Part shown: positions 24,647-34,372 of the stretch, in pieces | Numbering within the stretch: the first letter of the stretch is position 1 | How the letters are laid out: each line of letters starts with the position of its first letter | NCBI RefSeq assembly: GCF_024347655.1 | Contig: NZ_AP025515.1 | Span: forward strand, 1,178,001 to 1,242,000 | Origin: Vibrio toranzoniae | GTDB lineage: Bacteria > Pseudomonadota > Gammaproteobacteria > Enterobacterales > Vibrionaceae | Direction: 5' to 3' | DNA: 64,000 nucleotides | Notes under the pieces: generated by a model | What the model was told of the DNA's origin: nothing | Database searches by the model: none | Seen by the model: the letters and a program-made list of their open reading frames with translations, nothing else | Translations under genes and position numbers: made by a program

Positions 24647-26758
24647 TTATCTCGCAGCATCGATGGCTTGAACGACAGTGTCACTGTCCAGAATCACGGG
24701 CAGTGGAATACCGTTTTTATAGCTTGGGCCATACACGATATTAAATGGCACACCAAATCGGCCGTTACTTTGTAAGTATTGAGTGACGCTTTCACTTGGT
24801 GTTGTCCAATCGCCTTTCATCAAAATAATGTCTTCTTGTTGCAGGTGGTTGTAAACCGGGTCTTGAAGAATCACACCGATCTTGTTCGCCTTACAGGTGA
24901 TACACCAATCAGCAGTCACATCAACAAAGACCGTTTTGCCTTCATCAACTAACTGAGGGATTTGCTTCGCATCCAGCTTTTGCCAAGCAAGGTCATCAAC
25001 GATAGGTGTCGCCCAGTTATCTGCAGTAACACTACCGACAATAAGAGCAGCACCAAACATCAAGGTAGTGGTTGCCATGATAGGAATCAGTACCTTACGT
25101 CCTAACTTAATGCCAATCCAAACTAAGACTGACATCACGATAAACAGTGACAACAAGATGGTTGGGAACTTACCAATGAATGGGCTCAGAAGGCTTGTTA
25201 ACCAAAGGCTGGTAATGAACATCATTAAGCCAAAAAACAGCTTAACTTTGAACATCCATGCGCCCGGCTTTGGTAGCAGTTGGGTGAGGCTAGGGAACAG
25301 TGCGAAAATAAGCCAAGGTGCACTCATGCCGATACCAAGTGCGATGAAGATAGCCCATAACTCTTGGTAACTTGCTCCGAGTGCATACGCGACAGCGGTT
25401 CCTAAGAATGGCGCGCTACACGGCGTTGCTAACAGCGTCGCAAACATGCCTTGAACAAAGTGGCCTGAATGTGAGTCATCGCCTTTGGTTGCCATCCATG
25501 TGTTCAAACCCGATGGCAGTCTGAACTCGAATAAACCAAGTAGGTTGATTGAGAACAGTAGGGTGATGATCAGCATGAACCCGATAAACCAAACGTTTTG
25601 GAATTGGATTCCCCAACCAATCGCATTACCCCCCACTTTTAGAGCTGTCATGCCGAGGGCTAACAGTCCAAATGACGTAATAACCCCCATAGCAGATGCT
25701 AGGAATGAGATTCGGATATGTCGGTTTGATGCTCCTTGGTTTTGAATGATGCTGTTTAGCTTCATTCCTAATACCGGCAACACACATGGCATGATATTGA
25801 GGATCAAGCCACCAATTAAGGCAAAGCCAATCATCGCAATAAAGCTGGTGTTACTTGATTGATAGGCAATAGGCTCTGAGCCAACCTGCGCCGTCATCTC
25901 TTCAGCAAAGTTTGTATCTGAAACCGTGACGCTAACGGTGCGATCGGTTAAGTCGACTTCGCCAATCCAGTTACTCACATCGAATACGGCAGTCATTGTG
26001 TTGTCATTGATATGAACGGTTGGCTGAGAGAAGAAGTCATCAATCACTTCTTGCCCATCAATCAACACCATCGGCTTATCCCAGCCTTCTTTACTCATGA
26101 GCTGAGTCACTAGTTGTTGCTTACTCTTATCCCAGAACAGACCGTTCACAGAAGTGCGGTTAGCTTCGCGTGGAGATTGGCTCATGCCTTGATTGAACAA
26201 GAACATGGCTTCTTCATCGAGCGCTAATGTTTGTGGGTCGATCGGCAGTTCGATGTCGTAATCGGTTAACACACAGATATTAGTGCACGACGGAAAGGTG
26301 AGCGAAGCCTTAAACATGGCGGGCTTAGTGTTGTCTTTCAGTGTCAGTGTGACCGGAAAGCTGACGTGCTTTTTGTAGCCCAACGTCATTACGTCTAGCT
26401 GCTCGTAGTACTTCGGAATTGGCCAGTGCCACTCTACCGACTCAATGTTTGTTGAATCAGACCAGTCCCAGCTTGGTGGAATACCACCTTCGCCTGGGCT
26501 GCGCCAGTAGGTTTTCCAGTCGCCGTCGAGCACGACATCGAGTACGGTTTGAATCTGAGAACCGTCATCCGACTGTTCACCTGTCGACATCATTCGCATT
26601 TTGACTGGCGGATGTTCAGGCGCGCTGAGCCATCCCGTAGTCTGTGCTAAAGCAGTAAATGACGTCATAACCAAAAGGGCAGTGACTAGCGTTTTCACGC
26701 ATGTACGCATGCAGAATGCCAACGAATCGACAAACTTAGTTAGTAGTGTGTTGTACAC
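24647..26758 (-). CDS. scsB: ScsB, DsbD-like inner-membrane electron transporter
   Basis: ScsB carries electrons from cytoplasmic thioredoxin across the inner membrane to periplasmic partners such as ScsC. The 703-residue frame has an exported N-terminal domain (about 30-310), eight membrane spans with the redox cysteines in MPCVLPVLG and TPCSAPFLG, and a C-terminal thioredoxin domain with WCITC. I prefer GTG 26758, 8 bases after TTGGAGA; the upstream GTG at 26809 overlaps the previous gene's stop (GTGA) and adds 17 unlikely residues. ATG 26710 gives a plainer signal peptide. Confidence 0.88.
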   Translation of the reverse strand: MYNTLLTKFVDSLAFCMRTCVKTLVTALLVMTSFTALAQTTGWLSAPEHPPVKMRMMSTGEQSDDGSQIQTVLDVVLDGDWKTYWRSPGEGGIPPSWDWSDSTNIESVEWHWPIPKYYEQLDVMTLGYKKHVSFPVTLTLKDNTKPAMFKASLTFPSCTNICVLTDYDIELPIDPQTLALDEEAMFLFNQGMSQSPREANRTSVNGLFWDKSKQQLVTQLMSKEGWDKPMVLIDGQEVIDDFFSQPTVHINDNTMTAVFDVSNWIGEVDLTDRTVSVTVSDTNFAEEMTAQVGSEPIAYQSSNTSFIAMIGFALIGGLILNIMPCVLPVLGMKLNSIIQNQGASNRHIRISFLASAMGVITSFGLLALGMTALKVGGNAIGWGIQFQNVWFIGFMLIITLLFSINLLGLFEFRLPSGLNTWMATKGDDSHSGHFVQGMFATLLATPCSAPFLGTAVAYALGASYQELWAIFIALGIGMSAPWLIFALFPSLTQLLPKPGAWMFKVKLFFGLMMFITSLWLTSLLSPFIGKFPTILLSLFIVMSVLVWIGIKLGRKVLIPIMATTTLMFGAALIVGSVTADNWATPIVDDLAWQKLDAKQIPQLVDEGKTVFVDVTADWCITCKANKIGVILQDPVYNHLQQEDIILMKGDWTTPSESVTQYLQSNGRFGVPFNIVYGPSYKNGIPLPVILDSDTVVQAIDAAR

Positions 26759-26805
26759 AAATGTATCTCCAAAAAATAAATAAAAGGGTGCAGTAGCCCG
26801 GTTAT

Positions 26806-27282
26806 TCACTCTCTAAATATACAGTGCGTTAGGTGTAAGCGGTGTTTCGTAGATCGAGAAGAGCGATGGTTATCTCTAGACAATCTCGATATGTGAGGTG
26901 AAAGGCTGAATTCGACAGCGATAAATAGAATGAAAGGGATCAGCCAACCGGTTTTCGGCGTGGCGAGGGTGAGCATTTTCGAGCTCAGATTGCATGAGTT
27001 CGAATTAGACTCCGTTAGTGCTTTAGATGCTTCTGAACCAAACACGCTGTCATAGAGTGCTGATATTCTCTCTAATGATGCGACTACCACTTGTGGGCCA
27101 TTCGTTTCTGCACCAACGAATACTGATTGGCCAATAAGGAAGTTGGAAACCGTTACTTTCTTTGCTGATAGCGTACTCGCCAGACAAGTTACGATAACCA
27201 GTCCGGTAAGAAGAAGCGCCCAAAGCGATTGCCTTTGTTGGCGGTTCTGTTGGGATAAAAAAAGTAGCGGTGTATTCAGCAA
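26806..27282 (-). CDS. ScsA-like small membrane protein
   Basis: This 158-residue protein has a hydrophobic segment near residues 20-38 and another near 113-128, with a polar region between. It ends RLHLTHCIFRE, close to the RLHLxxCxF end of ScsA/DUF2946-like copper-associated proteins. The start is a TTG with no ribosome-binding site, the only start in a frame that is otherwise closed. Position at the head of the scs operon supports ScsA; metal binding is inferred, not shown. Confidence 0.55.
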   Translation of the reverse strand: MLNTPLLFLSQQNRQQRQSLWALLLTGLVIVTCLASTLSAKKVTVSNFLIGQSVFVGAETNGPQVVVASLERISALYDSVFGSEASKALTESNSNSCNLSSKMLTLATPKTGWLIPFILFIAVEFSLSPHISRLSRDNHRSSRSTKHRLHLTHCIFRE

Positions 27283-27648
27283 ATTAGTCAGTAATCGAAT
27301 CAGTTAGTATTTAACATGGGATATAAGCAGGCTAGCTTAGATAACTTTGCTTCGTGCCACAAGTCATAAAATTGTTAAAGTGGCAAGGCTAGGTAGATGC
27401 ACAGCCTAGCGTCTAAGGCACCAACGTCCAACTTAAGTTCATAATAATCTGTTCTTTTTTCTATGAGTCGTGTTTATATTTAAATGGCATCAATATAAGC
27501 GGTGAGGGGCGGTATTGATATGTACTAAAGTGCAATAGACAGGAGGTGCTTTAAGCGTCAGACATGAAAAAGCCCAATCGCTCGTTAGGAATCAAATTGG
27601 GCTTTTTCAATTGGTTTTTAGTGCTTCGTCGCGACGAATTAGAGCGCC
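27283..27648. other. Intergenic region upstream of the scs operon
   Basis: Should hold the scs promoter. At 27566-27608 lies a strong terminator serving the next gene on the minus strand. No copper- or redox-responsive operator was recognised. Confidence 0.4.
27566..27608 (-). terminator. Terminator of the 82-residue protein gene
   Basis: GAAAAAGCCCAAT pairs with ATTGGGCTTTTTC across a 17-base loop. Confidence 0.85.
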
Positions 27649-27897
27649 TTAGTGAGTGCGACGAGAGCCGTTTCGTACTAGGTCTTTGCCATTATCAAAC
27701 ACTTCTTGGGTGATCCAACGTGCAAGTAGAACTTTGTGGCTGCTATTGAATACAGCAACGAAGTGACGGCCATCTGCGTTATTGGTTGCCATACCTACGC
27801 CTTCAACCCCTTCAAGGCCTAAGCCGCCGGCTTCCACTGAAACTAAGAATTTTTCTAGCTCTTCTAGAGACTCAATAATATCAAGTTCGTTGTTCAT
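27649..27897 (-). CDS. Small conserved hypothetical protein
   Basis: 82 residues from ATG 27897, which follows AAGAGAG at 6 bases; the upstream part of the same frame looks non-coding. It starts MNNELDIIESLEELEKFLVS and carries a glycine-rich GGLGLEGVEGVG turn then a beta-like HFVAVFN and LLARWITQEVFD stretch. Not recognised; no membrane segment or signal. It is divergent from the MscS gene at 28150. Confidence 0.65.
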   Translation of the reverse strand: MNNELDIIESLEELEKFLVSVEAGGLGLEGVEGVGMATNNADGRHFVAVFNSSHKVLLARWITQEVFDNGKDLVRNGSRRTH

Positions 27898-28149
27898 TTG
27901 TATGCTCTCTTGTTGTGAGCCAACATCCTGCTGATGGCGTTTTAGTGCATGCGCTTCAGTGGTGATATTGGCCGTTGTTCTTTGTTGGATGCGTACTCTA
28001 CAGATCATAAGAAGGGATTGGAACTTTGAAATATTAGATGCCAACTGATTTTTTGCAAACTTTTAACATAACATACGTTTAAATGTTTGTTATTCATCTT
28101 CTTTTTACTACTATTGATAGAGTCAATGTAGACAATGGTAGGGATTAGT

Positions 28150-29754
28150 ATGATGAAGGTTTGGCGTTGTCTATTGTTAATGTTGACGTTTGTAGCATTT
28201 GGCAGTTTTGCGCAAAGCGTTGAAAAAATAGCAGCAGTACAAGATCAGTTATTGCTTGATTTGGCAACACTAGAAACGGCGCATGATGCGGAGAAACCAT
28301 TTCTGGAAGATATATTAAGGCGTAAGAACCAAAGCTTACGAGAAGAGATTACTCCCCAGTTATCATCCGATACAAAAGAGGGGCTTGATGTCACTCTTGC
28401 TAAGCAGGTTGAACTCTTACAAAAATTGCTGGCATTGAATGAAGTTAAAATTGCTTCAATGACCAAGGAAAGCCTTTCCGCTGAAAATGATGTTCAAAAG
28501 CGTCTCGAATTACAAATTCAAAGACGAGTCCGAATGATGGACACTTACTATCAGCAGTTGTCTAAGACATTAAATTGGTCGAAAAATCGTGGTGTAGATG
28601 TCACTGTCCATGAAAGTGAGTTAAAAACGGCGCTAATCGCTCGTTCTCAATATCTTACTAACGCCATTTTATACACGGACACACAGCGTCAAGACTTAGA
28701 GGCGCGTTTGTCTTTTGTTAGTGAAGAAGACAAAGCCGCCATTAAAACCGAGCTTGAACGCTTTAGTGAACGTATTAGTACTATGGTGGCAAGTTTAGAA
28801 AAGACCATCACTTTAATGGAACCGTTTGGCGTGGATGTGACTTCCTACAAGCGGGTACTACTGACCACGACAGGTGATATTAATGTTGATGTGTTAGAGG
28901 TTGATGTAGCGCTCGAATTGTTGGATGGGTGGCTTCGCTCGTTGAGCTCATGGGCCTTTGAAAACACCCCCTCTTTTATTGTCAAACTCGCCTTATTTTT
29001 AGGCATTTTGTATGTGACTCGTTTAATTTCCAATATTACTCGTAAGACGGTCCGGAAAAGTGTGTCGCACTCAAAAATGGACTTTAGCTTATTAATGCAG
29101 GAGTTCTTTGTATCAATCGCATCTAAAGCCGTTGTTTTTATCGGTTTGCTTATCGCACTCTCTCAAATTGGGATTGAGCTAGCTCCGTTACTCACTGGTT
29201 TTGGTGTCGCGGGCATCATTATTGGTTTCGCGTTGCAAGATACGTTGTCAAATTTTGCATCGGGTTTGATGATTTTGATCTATCGCCCTTACGATGTTGG
29301 AGACATGGTTAAAGTATCAGGCGTTCAAGGTACTGTAAAAGACATGAACTTAGTCTCTACCACTGTTCAAACGATCGATAACCAACGCTTGGTGATCCCA
29401 AACAACAAGATCTGGGGGGACGTGATCAACAACATCACTGCAGAACGTGTGAGACGGGTTGATATGGTTTTTGGTATTGGTTACTCCGATGACATCGATA
29501 AAGCAAAATCTGTGTTGAACGACATCATCATTGCACACCCTTTAGTGCTAAAAAAACCAGAGCATATGATCAAGCTTCATACCTTGAATACCTCTTCTGT
29601 AGATTTCGTGGTAAGGCCTTGGGTTAAGACCGATGATTACTGGGATGTGTACTGGGACGTAACAGAAACGGTGAAGAAACGCTTTGATGAAGAAGGCATC
29701 ACGATTCCATTCCCTCAACGAGATGTTCATATTTATAATCATGAAGAGAGTTGA
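28150..29754 (+). CDS. MscS-family mechanosensitive channel
   Basis: A large MscS homologue opens under membrane tension to release osmolytes. It has signal-like MMKVWRCLLLMLTFVAFGS, a helical periplasmic domain (about 30-280), then membrane segments and the MscS core: GFGVAGIIIGFALQDTLSN and SGLMILIYRPYDVGDMVKV pore/vestibule signature, and a C-terminal beta and alpha-beta domain. ATG 28150 follows AGGG; an ATG 3 bases later is alternative. At 534 residues it is longer than MscS itself (286) and nearer the YbdG/MscM size. Single gene. Confidence 0.92.
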   Translation: MMKVWRCLLLMLTFVAFGSFAQSVEKIAAVQDQLLLDLATLETAHDAEKPFLEDILRRKNQSLREEITPQLSSDTKEGLDVTLAKQVELLQKLLALNEVKIASMTKESLSAENDVQKRLELQIQRRVRMMDTYYQQLSKTLNWSKNRGVDVTVHESELKTALIARSQYLTNAILYTDTQRQDLEARLSFVSEEDKAAIKTELERFSERISTMVASLEKTITLMEPFGVDVTSYKRVLLTTTGDINVDVLEVDVALELLDGWLRSLSSWAFENTPSFIVKLALFLGILYVTRLISNITRKTVRKSVSHSKMDFSLLMQEFFVSIASKAVVFIGLLIALSQIGIELAPLLTGFGVAGIIIGFALQDTLSNFASGLMILIYRPYDVGDMVKVSGVQGTVKDMNLVSTTVQTIDNQRLVIPNNKIWGDVINNITAERVRRVDMVFGIGYSDDIDKAKSVLNDIIIAHPLVLKKPEHMIKLHTLNTSSVDFVVRPWVKTDDYWDVYWDVTETVKKRFDEEGITIPFPQRDVHIYNHEES

Positions 29755-29959
29755 TTTTTTCTCTAAACGAACCGTTTAAGACTAAGGAAAGTTAATCATA
29801 AATGGGCTCCCGACACGGTGCCTATTTTTATGTGTGTTATATAGGTAGTGCCAGCGCCACTGAAAAGAATAAGTAAGTTATGATGATAGACGTTCAGCAA
29901 ATGGTGTACAGAAAGCAAAGCAGTATACCGAGTGCACGTTGAGACTAGGAGTAAACGAC

Positions 29960-30799
29960 ATGAATGATTCACAGCAAAAAACCAATACAAGAAATACAAC
30001 GGTAAGAAAAGCGACACGAATCGAAAGTGTTATGAACTCTGCGATGTGGCATCTAACTCAGAAGGATATGACAGAGAGTGAGTTGATTGCGAAGCTGAAA
30101 GTGAAGACGGATAATCAAGATTGGATCAATGACACATTGAGTAGGTTGAAAGGTTATGGGTATCTGAAATCTGATCAGGATTTCGCTGAGCAATTTGCTG
30201 AACAAGCCTTCTTCGGCGAGTTTGGTTCTCGATATATCGTAGAAAAGTTGAAGAAGAAGGGGTTAACGGACTCAATTATTGCTGATGCGATCCATAAGGT
30301 TTCTGTAGACAAAAATATAGATGAACAAACCATCTTGATAGACAGAATCAACAACTACTATACAAGTTTTAGTATGAGCCGTGAAAAGCTTGTCGCAGCA
30401 TTACAAAAACGTGGTTTTAGCTATCAACAGGTGAAAGTTGCCATTGAACAGCACCCGCAAGCGTATGAACTGAAAAGTAATATCCAAATTAAGGCAGAAA
30501 AAGCCGATTTGGAGAAAGAAGTGCTCAAGTATGCTCGAAAAGGTAAAGGCATGACCGCTATCCAACAAGAGCTTAAGCAACGACAAATTGACACCAGCGA
30601 GCTGTCATCGTTAGTCGATCGTTTGATCAACGAAGAACAGTTAGATTTTTACACTTCTTGTTTGGAACAGTTGCAGAAAAAGTCTTATGACCTTAACGAT
30701 CATAAAGAACGTTCAAAGGCTTACGCCATGTTGAGTCGTAAAGGCTTTTCATCCGAAGAGATCAAGTTTGCATTGAGTGAGGGGAATGAGGTGAGTTGA
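29960..30799 (+). CDS. RecX-like regulatory protein
   Basis: This 279-residue protein is built of repeated three-helix modules, as in RecX: TESELIAKLKVK, LSRLKGYGYLKSDQDFAEQF, then EKLKKKGLTD and repeated KGFSxEEIKxAL-type units at the end. RecX inhibits RecA filaments. This copy is about twice the length of E. coli RecX and has no recA neighbour, so it may be a chromosome II paralogue. Start ATG 29960 follows AGGAG. Some repeat boundaries are approximate. Confidence 0.75.
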   Translation: MNDSQQKTNTRNTTVRKATRIESVMNSAMWHLTQKDMTESELIAKLKVKTDNQDWINDTLSRLKGYGYLKSDQDFAEQFAEQAFFGEFGSRYIVEKLKKKGLTDSIIADAIHKVSVDKNIDEQTILIDRINNYYTSFSMSREKLVAALQKRGFSYQQVKVAIEQHPQAYELKSNIQIKAEKADLEKEVLKYARKGKGMTAIQQELKQRQIDTSELSSLVDRLINEEQLDFYTSCLEQLQKKSYDLNDHKERSKAYAMLSRKGFSSEEIKFALSEGNEVS

Positions 30800-31273
30800 C
30801 GAGGGGGAAAGCTTTTAGTCGAGTACTAGGTATGCTGAGTATCCGTTAATGATTGCCATTTAGACCACTAAGTCACAGAGTTTCAGCTATAACATTCATG
30901 TTTGTATTTACGTTGTTGATACTTTAGTCACTATGGTGCAATATCAGTCTATTAGAGTAATGTTTAGACATCGCTAGTGGCCCTATGACAGCGATTGAGC
31001 ATTTTCACCGTGACTATTTGTAATATTACAGAATTATTATTATCTCGAATTAACGATAACTTCTAGATTATCAAGACTATATCTTGAAGGTAATTAGATG
31101 TATGAGCAGAGTTCATGATTATATTTTGAAAATAGTAATAATACATTACCAAGATAGAGCGAAGTTATCGCGTTAGCCTGAATTATAAAAAGGTATCAAG
31201 TCGTTACATTAGCGGGGAATATATAACCTGTGTCATATCGAAATGTTCTATTAACGCTGTTTGGAGTAAGTTT
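30800..31273. other. Intergenic region upstream of chemoreceptor 31274
   Basis: 474 AT-rich bases. A weak inverted repeat ATCGCT/AGCGAT is near 30970-30997. Presumably contains the chemoreceptor promoter. I see nothing else. Confidence 0.4.
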
Positions 31274-32902
31274 ATGAGTATTAAAGATTTAAGTGTCGTA
31301 AAAAAAATATGGTTGAGCTATTTAACCGTATTTATTGTATTTGCAGCAGTATCGATGATGTTGGTACTGAGTTTATCGACGCTTAATAAGGATATTTCAG
31401 TTCTTACAGAGAAGAGTTTACCTTCTGTCGCTATTCTGAAGGGAATCCAAGTAGACATTACTAAAGTGCGAAAAGATGAGTTTTCATTATTACCAAATGG
31501 AAATAGTCCTCAAATTGGTGAATGGCTGAAAGATCTAGATCAATGGCGTGCAGATGTACAATCAGGTATTGCTGATTTTGAATCTCTGGCTCTTAATCCT
31601 GAAGAAAAGAAGTCGTTTAACACCTTCAAGGATACTTGGAGTCAATATATACAAGAAACTAGGCCTTATAATGACTTGTTGAGTCAGGGGAAGCCTGATG
31701 AAGCAAATAAAATCGTGCTATCCAGTTTCTCCACCTATTCAAAAGCACTTAAAAGTTTGGACGATACGCTTGCCTTAAATAATGAGTTGGTCAACCATAT
31801 TGGTGAAGAGGTTCATGCAGAAGCGCTTGCTACTAAATATAGTGCAGGCATTGGTGCAGTAGTGATTTTCATTGTTATAGGACTGTCTTCTGTCGTACTT
31901 TCTCGTGCGATTTGTCGTCCTGTTGATCGTGCATTGGCGTTTGCTTCCAAGATAGCGCAAGGTCAGTTGAACAACACGATTGATGAGAAAGAGCTTACTA
32001 AAGATGAGTTAGGTACTTTGTTGAAAGAGCTAGTAACAATGCAAGGCAACTTGCATTCATTGGTTTCTGATATCAGCGATTCCACAATTCAGCTTACAGC
32101 GGCGGTAGAGGAAGTGAGTGCTATCTCCTCTCAAACCGCTTCTGGCATGCAGAATCAACAGCTTGAACTGAGTTCTGTTGCTTCGGCAATGACAGAAATG
32201 CAAGCAGCAGTAGGGGAAGTAGCACAAAACACCGAGGTTGGTGCGACGTCTGCTTACTCAGCTACCGAGGTGACAAAAAAGGGAACAGATACTCTTCAAC
32301 GTACCACTGCTGTCATAGAGCGAGTGTCACAAACCATTCAAGACTCTGATGACTTAGCACAAGAGCTTGAATCTAGCTCGAATAACATCAACCTAGTTGT
32401 TGACGTGATTCGTGGTATCGCAGAACAGACAAACCTACTTGCACTCAATGCGGCCATTGAAGCTGCGCGTGCGGGGGAGCAAGGACGAGGATTCGCGGTA
32501 GTGGCTGATGAAGTTCGTTCATTGGCTCAACGTACGCAAGATTCTACCTCGCAAATTGTCGAAATAGTCAATCAACTGCAAGAAAACACCAACAAGATGG
32601 GGAGCTCAAGCCGTGATTGCCAAGCCGGGATTGCTCAGTGTGTCGAGCAGGTCAATGAGGCAGGCAGTCAAATCCAAGAAATTGAACAATCGGTTGATAA
32701 TATTGCTCAAATGAGCACTCAAATCGCAACGGCGTGCAGCGAACAAAATTCAGTTTCTGAAGAGCTTAATCGTAGTGTCGATCAGATTAATAGTACATCT
32801 ACAGAAATGGCTGAGGGGGCATCGCAAACAGCGGTAGCTTGTCAGCAAATTAGCAGCCTTGCTCATAATCTTCAAGCTAGGATGGAAACGTTTAAGCTCT
32901 GA
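31274..32902 (+). CDS. Methyl-accepting chemotaxis protein with 4HB sensor
   Basis: This 542-residue chemoreceptor has a membrane segment at about 13-33, a four-helix-bundle type periplasmic sensor (about 35-190), a second segment at about 190-212, HAMP, and a signalling hairpin with GIAEQTNLLALNAAIEAARA and GRGFAVVADEVRSLAQRTQ. The ligand is unknown. It lacks a C-terminal tether peptide. The start ATG follows GGAGTAAGTTT. Own terminator follows. Confidence 0.94.
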   Translation: MSIKDLSVVKKIWLSYLTVFIVFAAVSMMLVLSLSTLNKDISVLTEKSLPSVAILKGIQVDITKVRKDEFSLLPNGNSPQIGEWLKDLDQWRADVQSGIADFESLALNPEEKKSFNTFKDTWSQYIQETRPYNDLLSQGKPDEANKIVLSSFSTYSKALKSLDDTLALNNELVNHIGEEVHAEALATKYSAGIGAVVIFIVIGLSSVVLSRAICRPVDRALAFASKIAQGQLNNTIDEKELTKDELGTLLKELVTMQGNLHSLVSDISDSTIQLTAAVEEVSAISSQTASGMQNQQLELSSVASAMTEMQAAVGEVAQNTEVGATSAYSATEVTKKGTDTLQRTTAVIERVSQTIQDSDDLAQELESSSNNINLVVDVIRGIAEQTNLLALNAAIEAARAGEQGRGFAVVADEVRSLAQRTQDSTSQIVEIVNQLQENTNKMGSSSRDCQAGIAQCVEQVNEAGSQIQEIEQSVDNIAQMSTQIATACSEQNSVSEELNRSVDQINSTSTEMAEGASQTAVACQQISSLAHNLQARMETFKL

Positions 32903-32946
32903 CTTATTTCCACATTATCGCTCAATTTTATATTGAGTCTGAAAAT

Positions 32947-32974
32947 AAAAAGGACGAAGAATATCGTCCTTTTT
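32947..32974 (+). terminator. Terminator after the 4HB chemoreceptor
   Basis: AAAAAGGACGA pairs with TCGTCCTTTTT. Confidence 0.85.
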
Positions 32975-33115
32975 GTATTTATGGGGCTCGTTATTTTTTA
33001 ACTTCCTTTAAAACAACGCTTGAATTTCAAGATAATGGCAAATTCATCAAATGTATTCTGTGATGTTGCATATAACGGAATGTAAGTCACAAGCTCACGG
33101 TTTACTTTATGGCAT

Positions 33116-33346
33116 ATGAGTGCTCGCTACCCGTTAGCCACGGTTTATTATATGTACCTGAACATTCCAGCGCATCGCAAAGGACTTACCGAGCAAGAGA
33201 AGTTCTTTGTTGGGCTGACTTTGTCGGAAGAGCATCAAGGCGTGTTGAACCAATATGGTTTCATCAGTTTGCCGCCTGAAGCCATTCAACGTAATAAAGT
33301 AAGACTATCGCTTGAAGAGCCAGCGATCGAAGGTGGCTATAAATAA
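33116..33346 (+). pseudogene. Remnant of a PstS-like phosphate-binding protein (C-terminal part)
   Basis: The 76-residue frame resembles the C-terminal region of PstS-type phosphate-binding proteins: YPLATVYYMYLNIP, then FFVGLTLSEEHQGVLNQYGF and ISLPPEA, matching the usual YP-L-YMY, LS-x-GQ, GF-x-PLP order. Without the N-terminal binding lobe or signal peptide it cannot work as such. I therefore call it a decayed fragment, or less likely a short real protein with no close family. No upstream remnant was found in 32975-33115. Confidence 0.55.
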
Positions 33347-33448
33347 TTGGTATGACGCACTGTATGTGAGTCGGCGGAATGGTATTGTTAGTTCCGTAAT
33401 GGTTCTCAACGTGACGGATTACGTTATTCAGCGATAGAATTTATTTAG

Positions 33449-33474
33449 CGGGCATGTATGCCCGTTTTTTTTTT
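33449..33474 (+). terminator. Terminator after the PstS-like remnant
   Basis: CGGGCATG pairs with TATGCCCG and is followed by ten T. Confidence 0.75.
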
Positions 33475-33558
33475 GCCTAAAATTTGTGGTTCAGGCGTTT
33501 GTTTGCTGATCGGTCGCGTATAATGGACGATTCTTACCGCGCAAAATAAGCACAATTA

Positions 33559-34155
33559 ATGAGAACTTTTCCTGCCTTAACCCTACCTTTGTTACTGGTT
33601 TTGAATGCAATTGCATTCTCCGCACAAGCAACCGAAAGCTGGTGGCTGCGAACTGTGTTCAACAGTAGCTCAGTTCAACCGAGTTCCCAACACTATATTA
33701 ATGATATCGATCTTATGGATTGCGGCGAGATCGAAGGCACTGTGTTGTGCAGTGACCAAACTAAATATTACGATCTGGATGTTTACGTTGAACTGGAGTT
33801 AGGTGAATCAAGTATTGAAGTGGTTCGCTTAAGCCTACCGTATTCAAAGTTAAGTTATACGAAGCTTCAGGCTTACCTTCGTCAAGATGGCTTTGCTCTC
33901 AGTTCAATTCATATAGGGGAAGATGAGTTCGATGTCGTCGCTCAACTCGAACAAGCGAAACGTGAGGGTGTTGGTTTTGATGAGGTAGATAAGCAGCTTG
34001 TTGAGTTTATTAATGCGCCACACCATTCATCCGAGCAAATGAGCCTATGGAATGTTCCTCGTTCTTCCTCATCTTCTTCTTCTCGTACCTCAGAGCCTTG
34101 GGTTCTGTTACATACTGATGGTGGCGACCTAACAGTTGAACTAAATCGTTTTTAA
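33559..34155 (+). CDS. Secreted uncharacterised protein with Ser-rich linker
   Basis: I do not recognise this 198-residue protein. It has signal peptide MRTFPALTLPLLLVLNAIAFSAQA, two cysteines in DLMDCGEIEGTVLCSD that may pair, and a run of serines (SSSSSSSR) before a short beta-like tail (VLLHTDGGDLTVELNRF). Probably periplasmic or secreted. Aldo/keto reductase follows at 217 bases on the same strand but with its own ribosome-binding site. Confidence 0.7.
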   Translation: MRTFPALTLPLLLVLNAIAFSAQATESWWLRTVFNSSSVQPSSQHYINDIDLMDCGEIEGTVLCSDQTKYYDLDVYVELELGESSIEVVRLSLPYSKLSYTKLQAYLRQDGFALSSIHIGEDEFDVVAQLEQAKREGVGFDEVDKQLVEFINAPHHSSEQMSLWNVPRSSSSSSSRTSEPWVLLHTDGGDLTVELNRF

Positions 34156-34372
34156 TGGCTCAAATTTATAGATGCTCTCGTATTTCATTAGAGCAACAAG
34201 CCTTTTGGGTTAACGGTTCACGGGCAGACAGCAAGCTATTCTTCATTTCTGTGTTCGTTTTTCATGTGGCTCTCACATTTTTAGTAAGCGTTTAGTTTTG
34301 CCAATTGTTATACGTTGAGCCTTCAGTAAAACGAGCTTAGGATACGCTCAGTATTGATAAAGGAGACAACCC

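Noticed and set aside
33345..33352. ATTGGTAT-type octamer near 33345 and another at 15653 as more copies of the MITE-like repeat
   Set aside because: Only the terminal octamer matches; no interior similarity, so chance is likely.
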